Assembly (NCBI GenBank): GCA_938038165.1
Contig: CALHRB010000182.1
Location: 1 to 22,992, forward strand
DNA length: 22,992 nucleotides
From: Candidatus Kapaibacterium sp.
GTDB taxonomy: Bacteria; Bacteroidota; Ignavibacteria; Kapaibacteriales; UBA2268
Direction of reading: 5' to 3'
Part shown: in pieces, positions 1 through 6,697 of the stretch
Position numbering within the stretch: position 1 is the first letter of the stretch
Layout of the letters: every line of letters begins with the position of its first letter
Position numbers and translations under genes: made by a program
Notes under the pieces: model-generated
Told to the model about the DNA's origin: nothing
The model's input: only the letters and a program-made list of their open reading frames with translations
Databases searched by the model: none

Positions 1-1
1 A

Positions 2-247
2 TTATCGGCGGCTATGCGCTATGGTTTTGATATTAATGAATGGTTGGGGCTTTACACACAAGTCAGTGTCGGCGGAACGGTTACCGGTGGTGTCCTTAGA
101 TCTGGAATTGGCTTTAAATTCAGTCCTTATGAAAATTACGATTTATTGATAGGTCTTAATGGAATGCTTTTTGGTTATAAGCATCAGAACAATTTTTATA
201 TAACATCCAAATTAGCACTAAATTTTGGTGTTGGATTCAATTTTTAG
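2..247 (+). CDS. C-terminal part of a probable outer-membrane beta-barrel protein (5' end outside window)
   Basis: The reading frame is open from the first bases of the window, so the Met codon at 14 is probably internal and the start lies upstream. The 80 or so visible residues alternate polar and hydrophobic/aromatic positions, with many Gly, Tyr and Phe residues, as in transmembrane beta-strands. The protein ends in GVGFNF, and a terminal Phe is the classical C-terminal signature of outer-membrane barrels recognised by the Bam machinery. No specific family can be named from this fragment. The lipoprotein gene at 258 starts 10 bases after its stop codon, so the two are probably co-transcribed and may act together at the cell surface. 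The barrel assignment is inference from composition and the C-terminus. Confidence 0.6.
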   Translation, partial: LSAAMRYGFDINEWLGLYTQVSVGGTVTGGVLRSGIGFKFSPYENYDLLIGLNGMLFGYKHQNNFYITSKLALNFGVGFNF

Positions 248-257
248 GAGCGAAACG

Positions 258-914
258 ATGAAAAATAAAATTAAATATTTACTTTTTATTTTGACAATTG
301 TTTTAATTTTCTCAATTACTCAATCCTGCAAGGACTCTCTTGGTTACGATCCAAATGTCGAAATAACAAAAATTATCAAGGATACTGTGAACATAGATCC
401 CGAAGACCCTCAAACAAAATTCATCAATATAGACAAATGGGATATATCATTCAAAGAATTTTATCAGGAAGGGAGAATGCTAAAAGACCAAAAGTGGGAT
501 TTCGCTGTTCCTTTTCACAAGATTTTGATTGATACTTCAAATCAATACATAAGGCTATGGATGGAAATGGATTTCGTCAATAATAAACCCGACATTGAAT
601 ACAGCAACAGAAAAGACAGAGTATTAAACTTCAGAATTAAATTTGTAGCAGAGTTATACACAGAAACAATTTATAACTTAGTTGAGAAAACCAACGAAAG
701 ACGCTGGTCAGAAATTACAATAAGAGACTTAAGAAAAGCAGTTGGGGCAAATTTTATTATACCTGGCAGTGAATCAAGATCCCAGTTTTTTCTTGAAGAA
801 ATAAATCTAAGAGCTGGTTATCTTAATTTTATCATCACAAATGATTTCACGAAATATCCCTATATCAGCACCAGATATTTCAGAGGCACAATTAAATTAT
901 ATTTTAAAAACTAA
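258..914 (+). CDS. Putative lipoprotein of unknown function
   Basis: This encodes a 218-residue protein. The ATG at 258 is chosen because it has a good ribosome binding site (taggag, ending 7 bases before it) and opens directly into a signal peptide: a Lys-rich start, a hydrophobic core at about residues 7-20, then TQSC with Cys24 as the probable lipidated residue. An in-frame upstream start at 225 would lie inside the previous gene and place 11 residues before the signal. The mature part is polar and rich in aromatic and charged residues, with no motif I recognise. Secretion and lipidation are inferred from the N-terminus. It follows the barrel fragment by 10 bases, suggesting an envelope-related operon. 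Confidence 0.75.
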   Translation: MKNKIKYLLFILTIVLIFSITQSCKDSLGYDPNVEITKIIKDTVNIDPEDPQTKFINIDKWDISFKEFYQEGRMLKDQKWDFAVPFHKILIDTSNQYIRLWMEMDFVNNKPDIEYSNRKDRVLNFRIKFVAELYTETIYNLVEKTNERRWSEITIRDLRKAVGANFIIPGSESRSQFFLEEINLRAGYLNFIITNDFTKYPYISTRYFRGTIKLYFKN

Positions 915-990
915 TTTAATTCCTTAATTTTTTTTTCCAGAAGTCTTTCATCTGTCAAACAGATAACTGAGTAATAGAAAATTAAATTAA

Positions 991-1389
991 ACTTCAAAAA
1001 TATTATTTGGTCTAATCATTGATATTAATACACAAATTTGTAAAAGAAAATCAATAATAACAAAAGTATTTTTATTTGTATTGAGCATATTTATTTTTCA
1101 AACTACGTCAGCTCAGCAATTCAAACCGAACATTGTAAGAATTGGCGACAAAATTGTTAATTACGTCTATCCAGAAATCTTCCCAACAGGTAATTTTATT
1201 ATATGGTTAGAAGTGGACACAGCAAAGGGAAACTCAGCCAAAGATTGGCAATGCGGCCTTGACCCTACAATTAGTGATTTAATCCCCACGAACGGCAAGG
1301 GTTACAGTGCTTTCAGCACAAATCACTTTGGTAGTCCTGCTGATTGGTGTATTGATTCCTATTGGTTTATATTTTATTCAAATTGGTAA
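991..1389 (+). pseudogene. Remnant of a secreted protein gene, lacking a normal start codon
   Basis: The frame is open from a stop at 988-990 to the stop at 1387-1389. Translated from about 1042 it gives a convincing signal peptide: a basic KRK start, a long hydrophobic stretch (KVFLFVLSIFIF), then TTSAQQ as a probable cleavage site. No ATG or GTG precedes this signal. The only conventional alternative start, the TTG at 1081, falls in the middle of the hydrophobic core. An ATA codon at 1057 sits where an initiator ATG would be expected. The mature part is only about 90 residues, rich in Trp, Gly and Asp, and ends abruptly at FYSNW, like the start of a larger secreted glycan- or surface-related protein. 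I infer a decayed, truncated gene. Translation from the TTG or from an unusual start codon cannot be excluded. Confidence 0.45.
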
Positions 1390-1461
1390 AAATACATAAA
1401 GAAATTTTTGCTTGTGAGATAATAATAATGATTCTTTTTTGTTAGAAAAACAACAGAAACA

Positions 1462-1476
1462 AGGCAAGACTTGCCT
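1462..1476. repeat. Compact 7-bp inverted repeat in intergenic DNA
   Basis: The arms AGGCAAG (1462-1468) and CTTGCCT (1470-1476) are perfect reverse complements around a single central A. The element is GC-richer than its surroundings and isolated in the interval before infC. It could be a protein-binding palindrome or the tip of a small hairpin. There is no T-run directly after it, so it does not look like an intrinsic terminator. No second copy was noticed in the window. Confidence 0.4.
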
Positions 1477-1652
1477 CTAAAGAGTTTGGTGTTGCTATTA
1501 TGTCAGAAATTGTATAATATATGATTAAATATTAAATTTTTTGGTTTAGTTTTTGCTTTATTTATTTTTTTGAAATTTTTTTATTATATTAAAATTAATA
1601 TTAGTATTAATCGAATATTAAATTGATTATTATTCACATATAAAGGATTTAA

Positions 1653-2252
1653 TTGAACATAAAATACTTAGCCCATTTCTCCCCTTCCGGAAGAAAAATT
1701 GAAACATCCGGTTCAGCAACTAAGCATAGGTTGAATGAACAAATAGTTGCCCGAGAAATACGCGTTGTGGACGAAAAAGGCGAAGCACTCGGAATCATGT
1801 CAAGGAACGAAGCACTTAAATTAGCCGAAGCAAGAGAATTAGACCTTGTGGAAATTGCTCCTCATGCAAATCCTCCCGTGTGTAAGATTATTGACTATGG
1901 GAAATTTCAATACGAGATTCAAAAAAGAGAAAAAATCCAGAAGAAGCACCAGCAACAGCAGCAGATGAAGGAAATCAGATTTAAATGGAGAATTGATACT
2001 CACGATTTCAACTTCAAAATGCGACATGCTCGAGAATTTATTCTTCAGGGTAATAAAGTGAAAGCCAGCGTTATGTTCCGTGGCAGAGAAATCACTTATC
2101 AGGATTATGGCAGAGATATTCTTACCCGTTTGATTGCAGCACTCGATGACATTGCCAAAATTGATCAAGAAATCAAATCCGAAGGGAAAGCCCTTTCTGT
2201 TATTCTTGTTCCCGACAAAACCAAAAAGAAAAAAACAACTGAAACAAATTAA
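1653..2252 (+). CDS. infC: Translation initiation factor IF-3
   Basis: IF-3 binds the 30S subunit, keeps it apart from 50S and checks the start codon and initiator tRNA. The 199-residue product has the N-domain (about residues 26-88, including RLNEQIVAREIRVVD and the family signature PPVCKIIDYGKFQYE at 74-88), a Lys/Gln-rich linker helix (90-105), and the C-domain starting KEIRFKW with HAREFILQGNKVK and MFRGREI. The only in-frame start options before the conserved core are non-ATG. The TTG at 1653 follows aagga (1643-1647) by 5 bases and comes directly after an in-frame stop at 1650, so it is the best choice. Non-ATG starts are known for infC, where AUU in E. coli serves autoregulation; whether that applies to UUG here is inference. 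The usual downstream neighbours rpmI and rplT are absent. Confidence 0.95.
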   Translation: MNIKYLAHFSPSGRKIETSGSATKHRLNEQIVAREIRVVDEKGEALGIMSRNEALKLAEARELDLVEIAPHANPPVCKIIDYGKFQYEIQKREKIQKKHQQQQQMKEIRFKWRIDTHDFNFKMRHAREFILQGNKVKASVMFRGREITYQDYGRDILTRLIAALDDIAKIDQEIKSEGKALSVILVPDKTKKKKTTETN

Positions 2253-2274
2253 ACCTTACGGCTTGTAAATTATT

Positions 2275-4329
2275 ATGACAAATGTCGGCAAATTCATAGG
2301 CAGGGAAAATAATTTTCAAATTATTCGAAATGCCTTGAGAAAACTGGAAGACGGAAAAGGTTCAATAATTTGTTTATCCGGCGAAAGTGGCTACGGCAAA
2401 ACAACCCTGTTGAAGCAGGTTGCAATCGAAAGCGTTAATGATTTTTCAATTATTGGTATTTACATCCAGTGCCAGGCTCCTATTGGTAATTTTAACGTTT
2501 CTAACATCCAACCTCTTTACCCTTTTGCAAGGGCAATGGAATTTTTACTGAACAGAAAGTCACTATCCGCCGAAAAACAATTTGCGATTAACGTTGGTAT
2601 GACTGCCCTTACTGCAATTCCTTTCATAGGTGACCTTTTCTATGCTATAAAAGAACTCGGAAAGGACTGGCGACAATTTAAAAGGGAAAAGTCTTCAGAA
2701 ACAAGCCGCAGAGTGAGCAGTGCCACAGCTGATTTTTATGACGCAATGCTCTCCTATGCCGACAAAAGACCCTATGTTATCCTGCTCGATGATATGCATT
2801 GGAGCGATTCTCAATCTGTTGAACTTCTTAACCTTTTGGCTGAATCAATCAATTCAACAAGGATTCTTATCGTTTGTTCATATATTCCAAGCATTCTGGA
2901 AAATCAGGGTTCACCCATTCTGTCGTTCTTAAATCAGAACAAAGCAAATCCTGATGTTATTGAAATCAGCCTTGAACCATTCAATATGGATGAATTAAGG
3001 CAGTTATGCAAGGTATATCTGCCTGATTATATAAGCAACAGAGAGTTCGAAAATTGGTTAATGGCCAAAAGTTTTGGCAATGTTGGAGTAATTGCCGAAT
3101 ACCTTCTTTACTTCAAAAGAAATAACCCTTTTGACAAGAATGGAAACCTAAATCAAAACTTTTACAGCGAGGAATATCTTCCTGCGACAGTCCATTCGGC
3201 TTTTGCCCAATCAATTGAAAAGCTGAATGACGAAGAAAGAAACCTGCTCTCAATTTGTAGTGCCGAAGGAGTTGAATTCACAGCGATAGTTATAGCCCAC
3301 CTACTAAATACCGACGTTGTTACAGCTATTAAAAAGCTTAAGTCACTTCAGAACAAGACTGGGATAATCCGTAGCAAAGGGGCGCAATTCCGTTATGGAA
3401 TAAAAACAACTGTTTATGAATTTACACAAGCATTTTATCACTCATTTTTTCTTGATTCTCTTGAATATGAAGAAAGCCAGTCTTTGCACGGACAGATTGC
3501 CGACTTCCTTAGAAAAAAATTCAGTGAATCGAACAATGACAATGTTAAAGAAGAAATCGCTCCTTATCTTGCGGCTCACAGCTCTGAATCAGGGGATATT
3601 GAGACAACAAGGGAAATGTTACTTTTAACTGCAAAAAGTGCAAAAAAATATGGAAACACAGAAATTATTCAAGCAGCTTACGACAATTACAAAAAACTTA
3701 CTGGCGAAATTGCCAATGATAGCTTGAACTCAGAATTTTCTTCATTAATATATCAAATTACAGCTCAAAATAATATTTCATTCGAGGGTGAAACGGGCGA
3801 AATCCAGACAGGTACTCAGCAGGTTTTCTACCCCGATTTTGTCAATGCAAGAAGAAATGCAGTCGAATACTTCAATCAAGGAAAATATGATGAATCAATC
3901 AATATTATAAATAATTTCCTCAATGAAAATCAGGAAAAACTCAATATTATTGAGAAAGTTGAATTAATATCAATTCTTATCAGGATTTATTCTGAAATCA
4001 AACAATTCGAAAATGCTGAAAACGAATATTTAAAATGCCTTAAAATGATTGAAAATTTTGACGAACCCTTAGCTGAATCATTTCTTTTGAATGCCTATGC
4101 TTTACTGAAATATGAGCAGGGCTATATCGAAGATGCTTATAATATTTTGCAGAAGGCTGCCAGAGGTGCTATGAAATTATCCGAAGAAATGCAATTGATG
4201 ACATTGAGCAATATTGCTTTGGTTTCTTCAAGAATCAATCCTAAGGAATCCGAAAAATATGTGAATTTTGTTAGAAAGTTAGCTCGACATTTGCGATTTG
4301 AAGATTTCGAGAAAGAATTTTTCAATTAG
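2275..4329 (+). CDS. AAA/STAND-like ATPase with helical (TPR-like) repeats
   Basis: This is a 684-residue cytosolic P-loop ATPase. The protein starts almost at once with FIGRENNF, the entry motif of Orc1-like AAA/STAND modules, followed by a Walker A GESGYGKT (36-43) and a Walker B VILLDD (168-173) followed by MHWSD. A hydrophobic stretch (about 105-126, containing TALTAIPFIGDLFYAI) lies between the two Walker motifs. The middle looks like winged-helix/arm regions, and from about residue 520 there are repeated helical pairs (for example YFNQGKYDESINI and YEQGYIEDAYNIL) typical of TPRs. There is no N-terminal effector or DNA-binding domain, unlike AfsR, MalT or NLR-type members, so it may work with a separate partner. 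It starts 22 bases after infC and is probably co-transcribed. Substrate and role are unknown. Confidence 0.8.
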   Translation: MTNVGKFIGRENNFQIIRNALRKLEDGKGSIICLSGESGYGKTTLLKQVAIESVNDFSIIGIYIQCQAPIGNFNVSNIQPLYPFARAMEFLLNRKSLSAEKQFAINVGMTALTAIPFIGDLFYAIKELGKDWRQFKREKSSETSRRVSSATADFYDAMLSYADKRPYVILLDDMHWSDSQSVELLNLLAESINSTRILIVCSYIPSILENQGSPILSFLNQNKANPDVIEISLEPFNMDELRQLCKVYLPDYISNREFENWLMAKSFGNVGVIAEYLLYFKRNNPFDKNGNLNQNFYSEEYLPATVHSAFAQSIEKLNDEERNLLSICSAEGVEFTAIVIAHLLNTDVVTAIKKLKSLQNKTGIIRSKGAQFRYGIKTTVYEFTQAFYHSFFLDSLEYEESQSLHGQIADFLRKKFSESNNDNVKEEIAPYLAAHSSESGDIETTREMLLLTAKSAKKYGNTEIIQAAYDNYKKLTGEIANDSLNSEFSSLIYQITAQNNISFEGETGEIQTGTQQVFYPDFVNARRNAVEYFNQGKYDESINIINNFLNENQEKLNIIEKVELISILIRIYSEIKQFENAENEYLKCLKMIENFDEPLAESFLLNAYALLKYEQGYIEDAYNILQKAARGAMKLSEEMQLMTLSNIALVSSRINPKESEKYVNFVRKLARHLRFEDFEKEFFN

Positions 4330-4341
4330 AGAAAAAATAAT

Positions 4342-4349
4342 TATTTTTG
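4342..4349 (+). promoter_or_regulatory. Bacteroidota-type -7 promoter element for tRNA-Ser
   Basis: TATTTTTG matches the TAnnTTTG -7 consensus of the Bacteroidota primary sigma factor exactly. It lies 14 bases upstream of the mature tRNA-Ser 5' end, so initiation would fall just before the tRNA. The expected TTTG -33 element about 20 bases upstream is degenerate (T-rich, inside the 3' end of the ATPase gene). The same octamer occurs before tRNA-Glu at the other end of the window, which supports the call. Confidence 0.55.
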
Positions 4350-4363
4350 TAATACGAAGAAAA

Positions 4364-4452
4364 GGAGAGGTGGCCGAGTGGCTGAAGGCAACGGTTTGCT
4401 AAACCGTCGTAGGGGTTAAACTCTACCGCGAGTTCGAATCTCGCCCTCTCCG
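4364..4452 (+). tRNA. tRNA-Ser (anticodon GCU)
   Basis: This 89-nt cloverleaf decodes AGC/AGU. The acceptor stem GGAGAGG (4364-4370) pairs perfectly with CCTCTCC (4445-4451), with discriminator G at 4452. The anticodon stem ACGGT/ACCGT encloses the loop TTGCTAA, with anticodon GCT at 4398-4400. A long variable arm (GTAG...CTAC) marks it as a class II tRNA, as expected for serine, and the T-loop is GTTCGAATC. CCA is not encoded (GCAA follows), so it must be added after transcription. It lies between the ATPase gene and the converging nuoD. Confidence 0.97.
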
Positions 4453-4455
4453 CAA

Positions 4456-4463
4456 TTTTTTTT
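4456..4463 (+). terminator. T-run directly after tRNA-Ser
   Basis: A run of eight Ts begins three bases after the discriminator base of tRNA-Ser. With the stable acceptor/T-arm structure just before it, this can act as the transcription end for the tRNA. The nuoD stop codon on the other strand follows within three bases. Confidence 0.45.
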
Positions 4464-4465
4464 CT

Positions 4466-5740
4466 TTATTTATCTGCTTCGCCCATAATAGGGTCAATCG
4501 AACCTATAATTGCTACGACGTCTGCAATCATTGAGCCTTCGACCATATAAGACAGCCCCTGAAGGTTAGATGTTGAAGGTGAACGAATCTTCAATTTCCA
4601 CGGATGACCTTCGCCTGTTGAGACTATGAAAAAGCCCAGTTCTCCTTTTGGAGACTCGATTGCAGTGTAATACTCTCCGGGTTTTGGTGCGGCACCGAAA
4701 TTGATTAGCATAAAATCGTTTATCAATTCTTCCATTTTGGTGTAAACATCCTTTTTTCTTGGAAGAACGAATTTTGGATCTTTGAGATGAATCTCTCCCT
4801 GAGGCATTTTGTCAATAATCTGATTGACGATTTTCAGGCTTTGCTTCATCTCCTCGACTCTAACTTTGTAACGTGACAAAACATCACAATCGTTGAAAGT
4901 AATAACATCAAAATCAAGCTGGTCGTAAACTAAATATGGATTATCTCTTCTTAAATCCCGTGGTATGCCAGAACCTCGAAGAGTTGGACCGGTCAAACCA
5001 AGTTGAATAGCTTTTTCCGGTGGCATAATTCCAATGCCTGCCATTCTGTCAATAAAAATCTTATTGCGATTAACCAGAGCTTCAAAATATTTTAGCTCCT
5101 GAGGAAATTGATCAGCCCATTCTTTAATTTTTCTGATTGTAGCATCATCAATGTCGTTTGCAACGCCTCCAATTCTTGTGTAGCTTGTTGTAAAGCGGGC
5201 TCCGCAGATTAATTCAAATATATCATAAAGCTTTTCCCTCTCGGTGAAAGTCCAAAGAAGAAGTGTTAAGGCACCAACATCCATACAAGTAGAGCCCATA
5301 GCCATCAAATGTGATGAAATACGAGCCAACTCTGCTACCAGAGTTCTAATCCATTGTGCCCTTGGAGGGGCTTCAATCCCCAATGAATTATCAATAGCCA
5401 GTGCTATCCCAACATTATTTGACATCGGAGCAAGATAATCAAGTCTGTCTGTATGTGGAATAAATTCGTGTAAAGTTGTGTTTTCGGCTAATTTCTCATA
5501 ACCGCGATGAAGGTAGCCAAGCTCAGGAACACATTTAATCACAGTTTCTCCGTCGAGCCTTAGCAAAACCCTTAAAACCCCGTGAGTTGCGGGATGCTGT
5601 GGTCCCATATTCAAAACCATATCATTTTCCAGCGGGTCTTCTATCAGTAATGAAGTATCTTTGTCAAGGAGTTCTTTTAATATCTTGCCTTGTCTGATTT
5701 TATGAACTTGTTCAATACCTTTTTCAGTTGTTACATTCAT
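4466..5740 (-). CDS. nuoD: NADH-quinone oxidoreductase subunit D (complex I 49-kDa subunit)
   Basis: NuoD is the peripheral-arm subunit that forms the quinone-binding site next to the terminal Fe-S cluster of respiratory complex I. The 424-residue product shows GPQHPATHG (46-54) with the quinone-pocket His53, ELGYLHRGYEKL (74-84), DRLDY with the quinone-binding Tyr102, and the family C-terminus GSMIADVVAIIGSIDPIMGE. The ATG at 5740 gives the usual family length; the upstream extension to 5806 is an unlikely AT-rich leader. No clear Shine-Dalgarno is seen, which is common in this phylum. Unusually, no other nuo gene is adjacent: an outer-membrane barrel gene lies upstream and a convergent tRNA-Ser downstream. 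The remaining subunits must be encoded elsewhere. Confidence 0.95.
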   Translation of the reverse strand: MNVTTEKGIEQVHKIRQGKILKELLDKDTSLLIEDPLENDMVLNMGPQHPATHGVLRVLLRLDGETVIKCVPELGYLHRGYEKLAENTTLHEFIPHTDRLDYLAPMSNNVGIALAIDNSLGIEAPPRAQWIRTLVAELARISSHLMAMGSTCMDVGALTLLLWTFTEREKLYDIFELICGARFTTSYTRIGGVANDIDDATIRKIKEWADQFPQELKYFEALVNRNKIFIDRMAGIGIMPPEKAIQLGLTGPTLRGSGIPRDLRRDNPYLVYDQLDFDVITFNDCDVLSRYKVRVEEMKQSLKIVNQIIDKMPQGEIHLKDPKFVLPRKKDVYTKMEELINDFMLINFGAAPKPGEYYTAIESPKGELGFFIVSTGEGHPWKLKIRSPSTSNLQGLSYMVEGSMIADVVAIIGSIDPIMGEADK

Positions 5741-5816
5741 AATTAGTATTCTGTAATATTTAAAAAAAACAAATTTATAAAAATAAAGGAGGTTTTTAAA
5801 ATTCAAGACTTAAAAT

Positions 5817-6638
5817 TTAGTTCATTCTTAAATTTAAAGCCAGCCTTAGTTCGAGAAGAAACCTCCAGGCATTGATTTTAAAATTCTCACCTTTTTCTGA
5901 AATATTGCTTAATGGAAGCGAGTATTGAAAGACCGGATTTAAAAAAAGATTTTCCTCCAAAGCAAAGTTAAAGCCAATCATAGGGTCGAGGGAAATTTGG
6001 AATGAATTGGTTTGAGGAAAATCACCGTCCTCAACTATTGTTGAGACCCCATTTTCGCTATCGAGTTTAATGGAAACAATCTCTCCAGAAGATAATCTTG
6101 CTGTTTTCTGAGTTAATTCTTTTTCGTGCTTAATATGATTATTTATAACGAATGAACCGGATAATCCTAACCTTATAAACATAAAACTTGCCAGATTCCA
6201 CTTGATATATGGTATAAAAGACAGATATGAAAAATCAGCATTAGCTTTGTGTTTGAATTTAATGGGAGCTGTTTCGGGCTTGCCTGTGATTACGGATTGA
6301 AGCAAAACATCTTCGATAATCTGATATTCACTGAAAATATCACGACTATTAAAAGTCAGAGCTGTACCCCACATAAATATTGGGGATAAATCCATTTCGT
6401 ATAAAGTTCCAAAAGAATAGCCAAATTTAACTCCATTTATGAATTCAGGGCAATCACACTCCGTGCGAAAATTTCCTCCCATAAAATTCTGGCCAAGACC
6501 GAGCAGAATGCCCACTTCCTTTTGATTCCTCATTTTTTCAGGGTCCAACGGTGATGCAAAATCCTGAGACATTACTTTTGATGTCGTTATTATTAAAATC
6601 AAAAAAAATGTTAATTTAATTTTTTTTAATATTTGCAT
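5817..6638 (-). CDS. Probable outer-membrane beta-barrel protein
   Basis: This encodes a 273-residue exported protein. It begins with a basic start and a hydrophobic core (about residues 8-18), and a probable cleavage site near KVMSQ at 21-25. The mature part has alternating hydrophobic/aromatic strands with Gly- and Asn-rich turns, which fits the 8-10 strand PorT/OMP_b-brl type common in Bacteroidota. A loop segment near residues 61-63 (CDC) carries two Cys that may form a disulphide or bind metal. The barrel family is inferred from pattern only. It lies 76 bases upstream of nuoD in the same direction, but no functional link is evident. It is divergent from rsmB, with 59 bases between the two starts. 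Confidence 0.7.
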   Translation of the reverse strand: MQILKKIKLTFFLILIITTSKVMSQDFASPLDPEKMRNQKEVGILLGLGQNFMGGNFRTECDCPEFINGVKFGYSFGTLYEMDLSPIFMWGTALTFNSRDIFSEYQIIEDVLLQSVITGKPETAPIKFKHKANADFSYLSFIPYIKWNLASFMFIRLGLSGSFVINNHIKHEKELTQKTARLSSGEIVSIKLDSENGVSTIVEDGDFPQTNSFQISLDPMIGFNFALEENLFLNPVFQYSLPLSNISEKGENFKINAWRFLLELRLALNLRMN

Positions 6639-6697
6639 TTTAAAAACTCTTTTTTAATGTAATATAGTAATCATATTATTTAATTCCAATTTTTATT

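Larger units (their letters stand above)
915..1652. other. Long AT-rich interval with one gene remnant
   Basis: There are 738 bases between the lipoprotein gene and infC. The only coding-like stretch is the open frame 991-1389, listed separately as a probable remnant. The rest, especially 1390-1652, is very AT-rich with stops in all frames. It holds one compact inverted repeat at 1462-1476 and an AT-only inverted repeat (1595-1602 with 1614-1621) in the infC leader. I found no perfect TAnnTTTG promoter here; the nearest resemblance (1563-1572) has two extra Ts, so the infC promoter is not assigned. Confidence 0.6.

Noticed and set aside
1595..1621. AT-only inverted repeat (TTAATATT / AATATTAA) in the infC leader
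   Set aside because: In DNA this AT-rich such repeats are expected by chance, and the 11-base loop makes a stable hairpin unlikely.
2275..4329. Treating the ATPase as part of an antiphage defence system
   Set aside because: STAND-like ATPases occur in defence, but here there is no effector domain, no partner gene and housekeeping neighbours on both sides.
5785..5793. A near-perfect Shine-Dalgarno sequence (aaaggaggt) on the + strand between nuoD and the barrel gene
   Set aside because: No start codon or open frame follows on the + strand, and both neighbours are read from the other strand. Chance occurrence.
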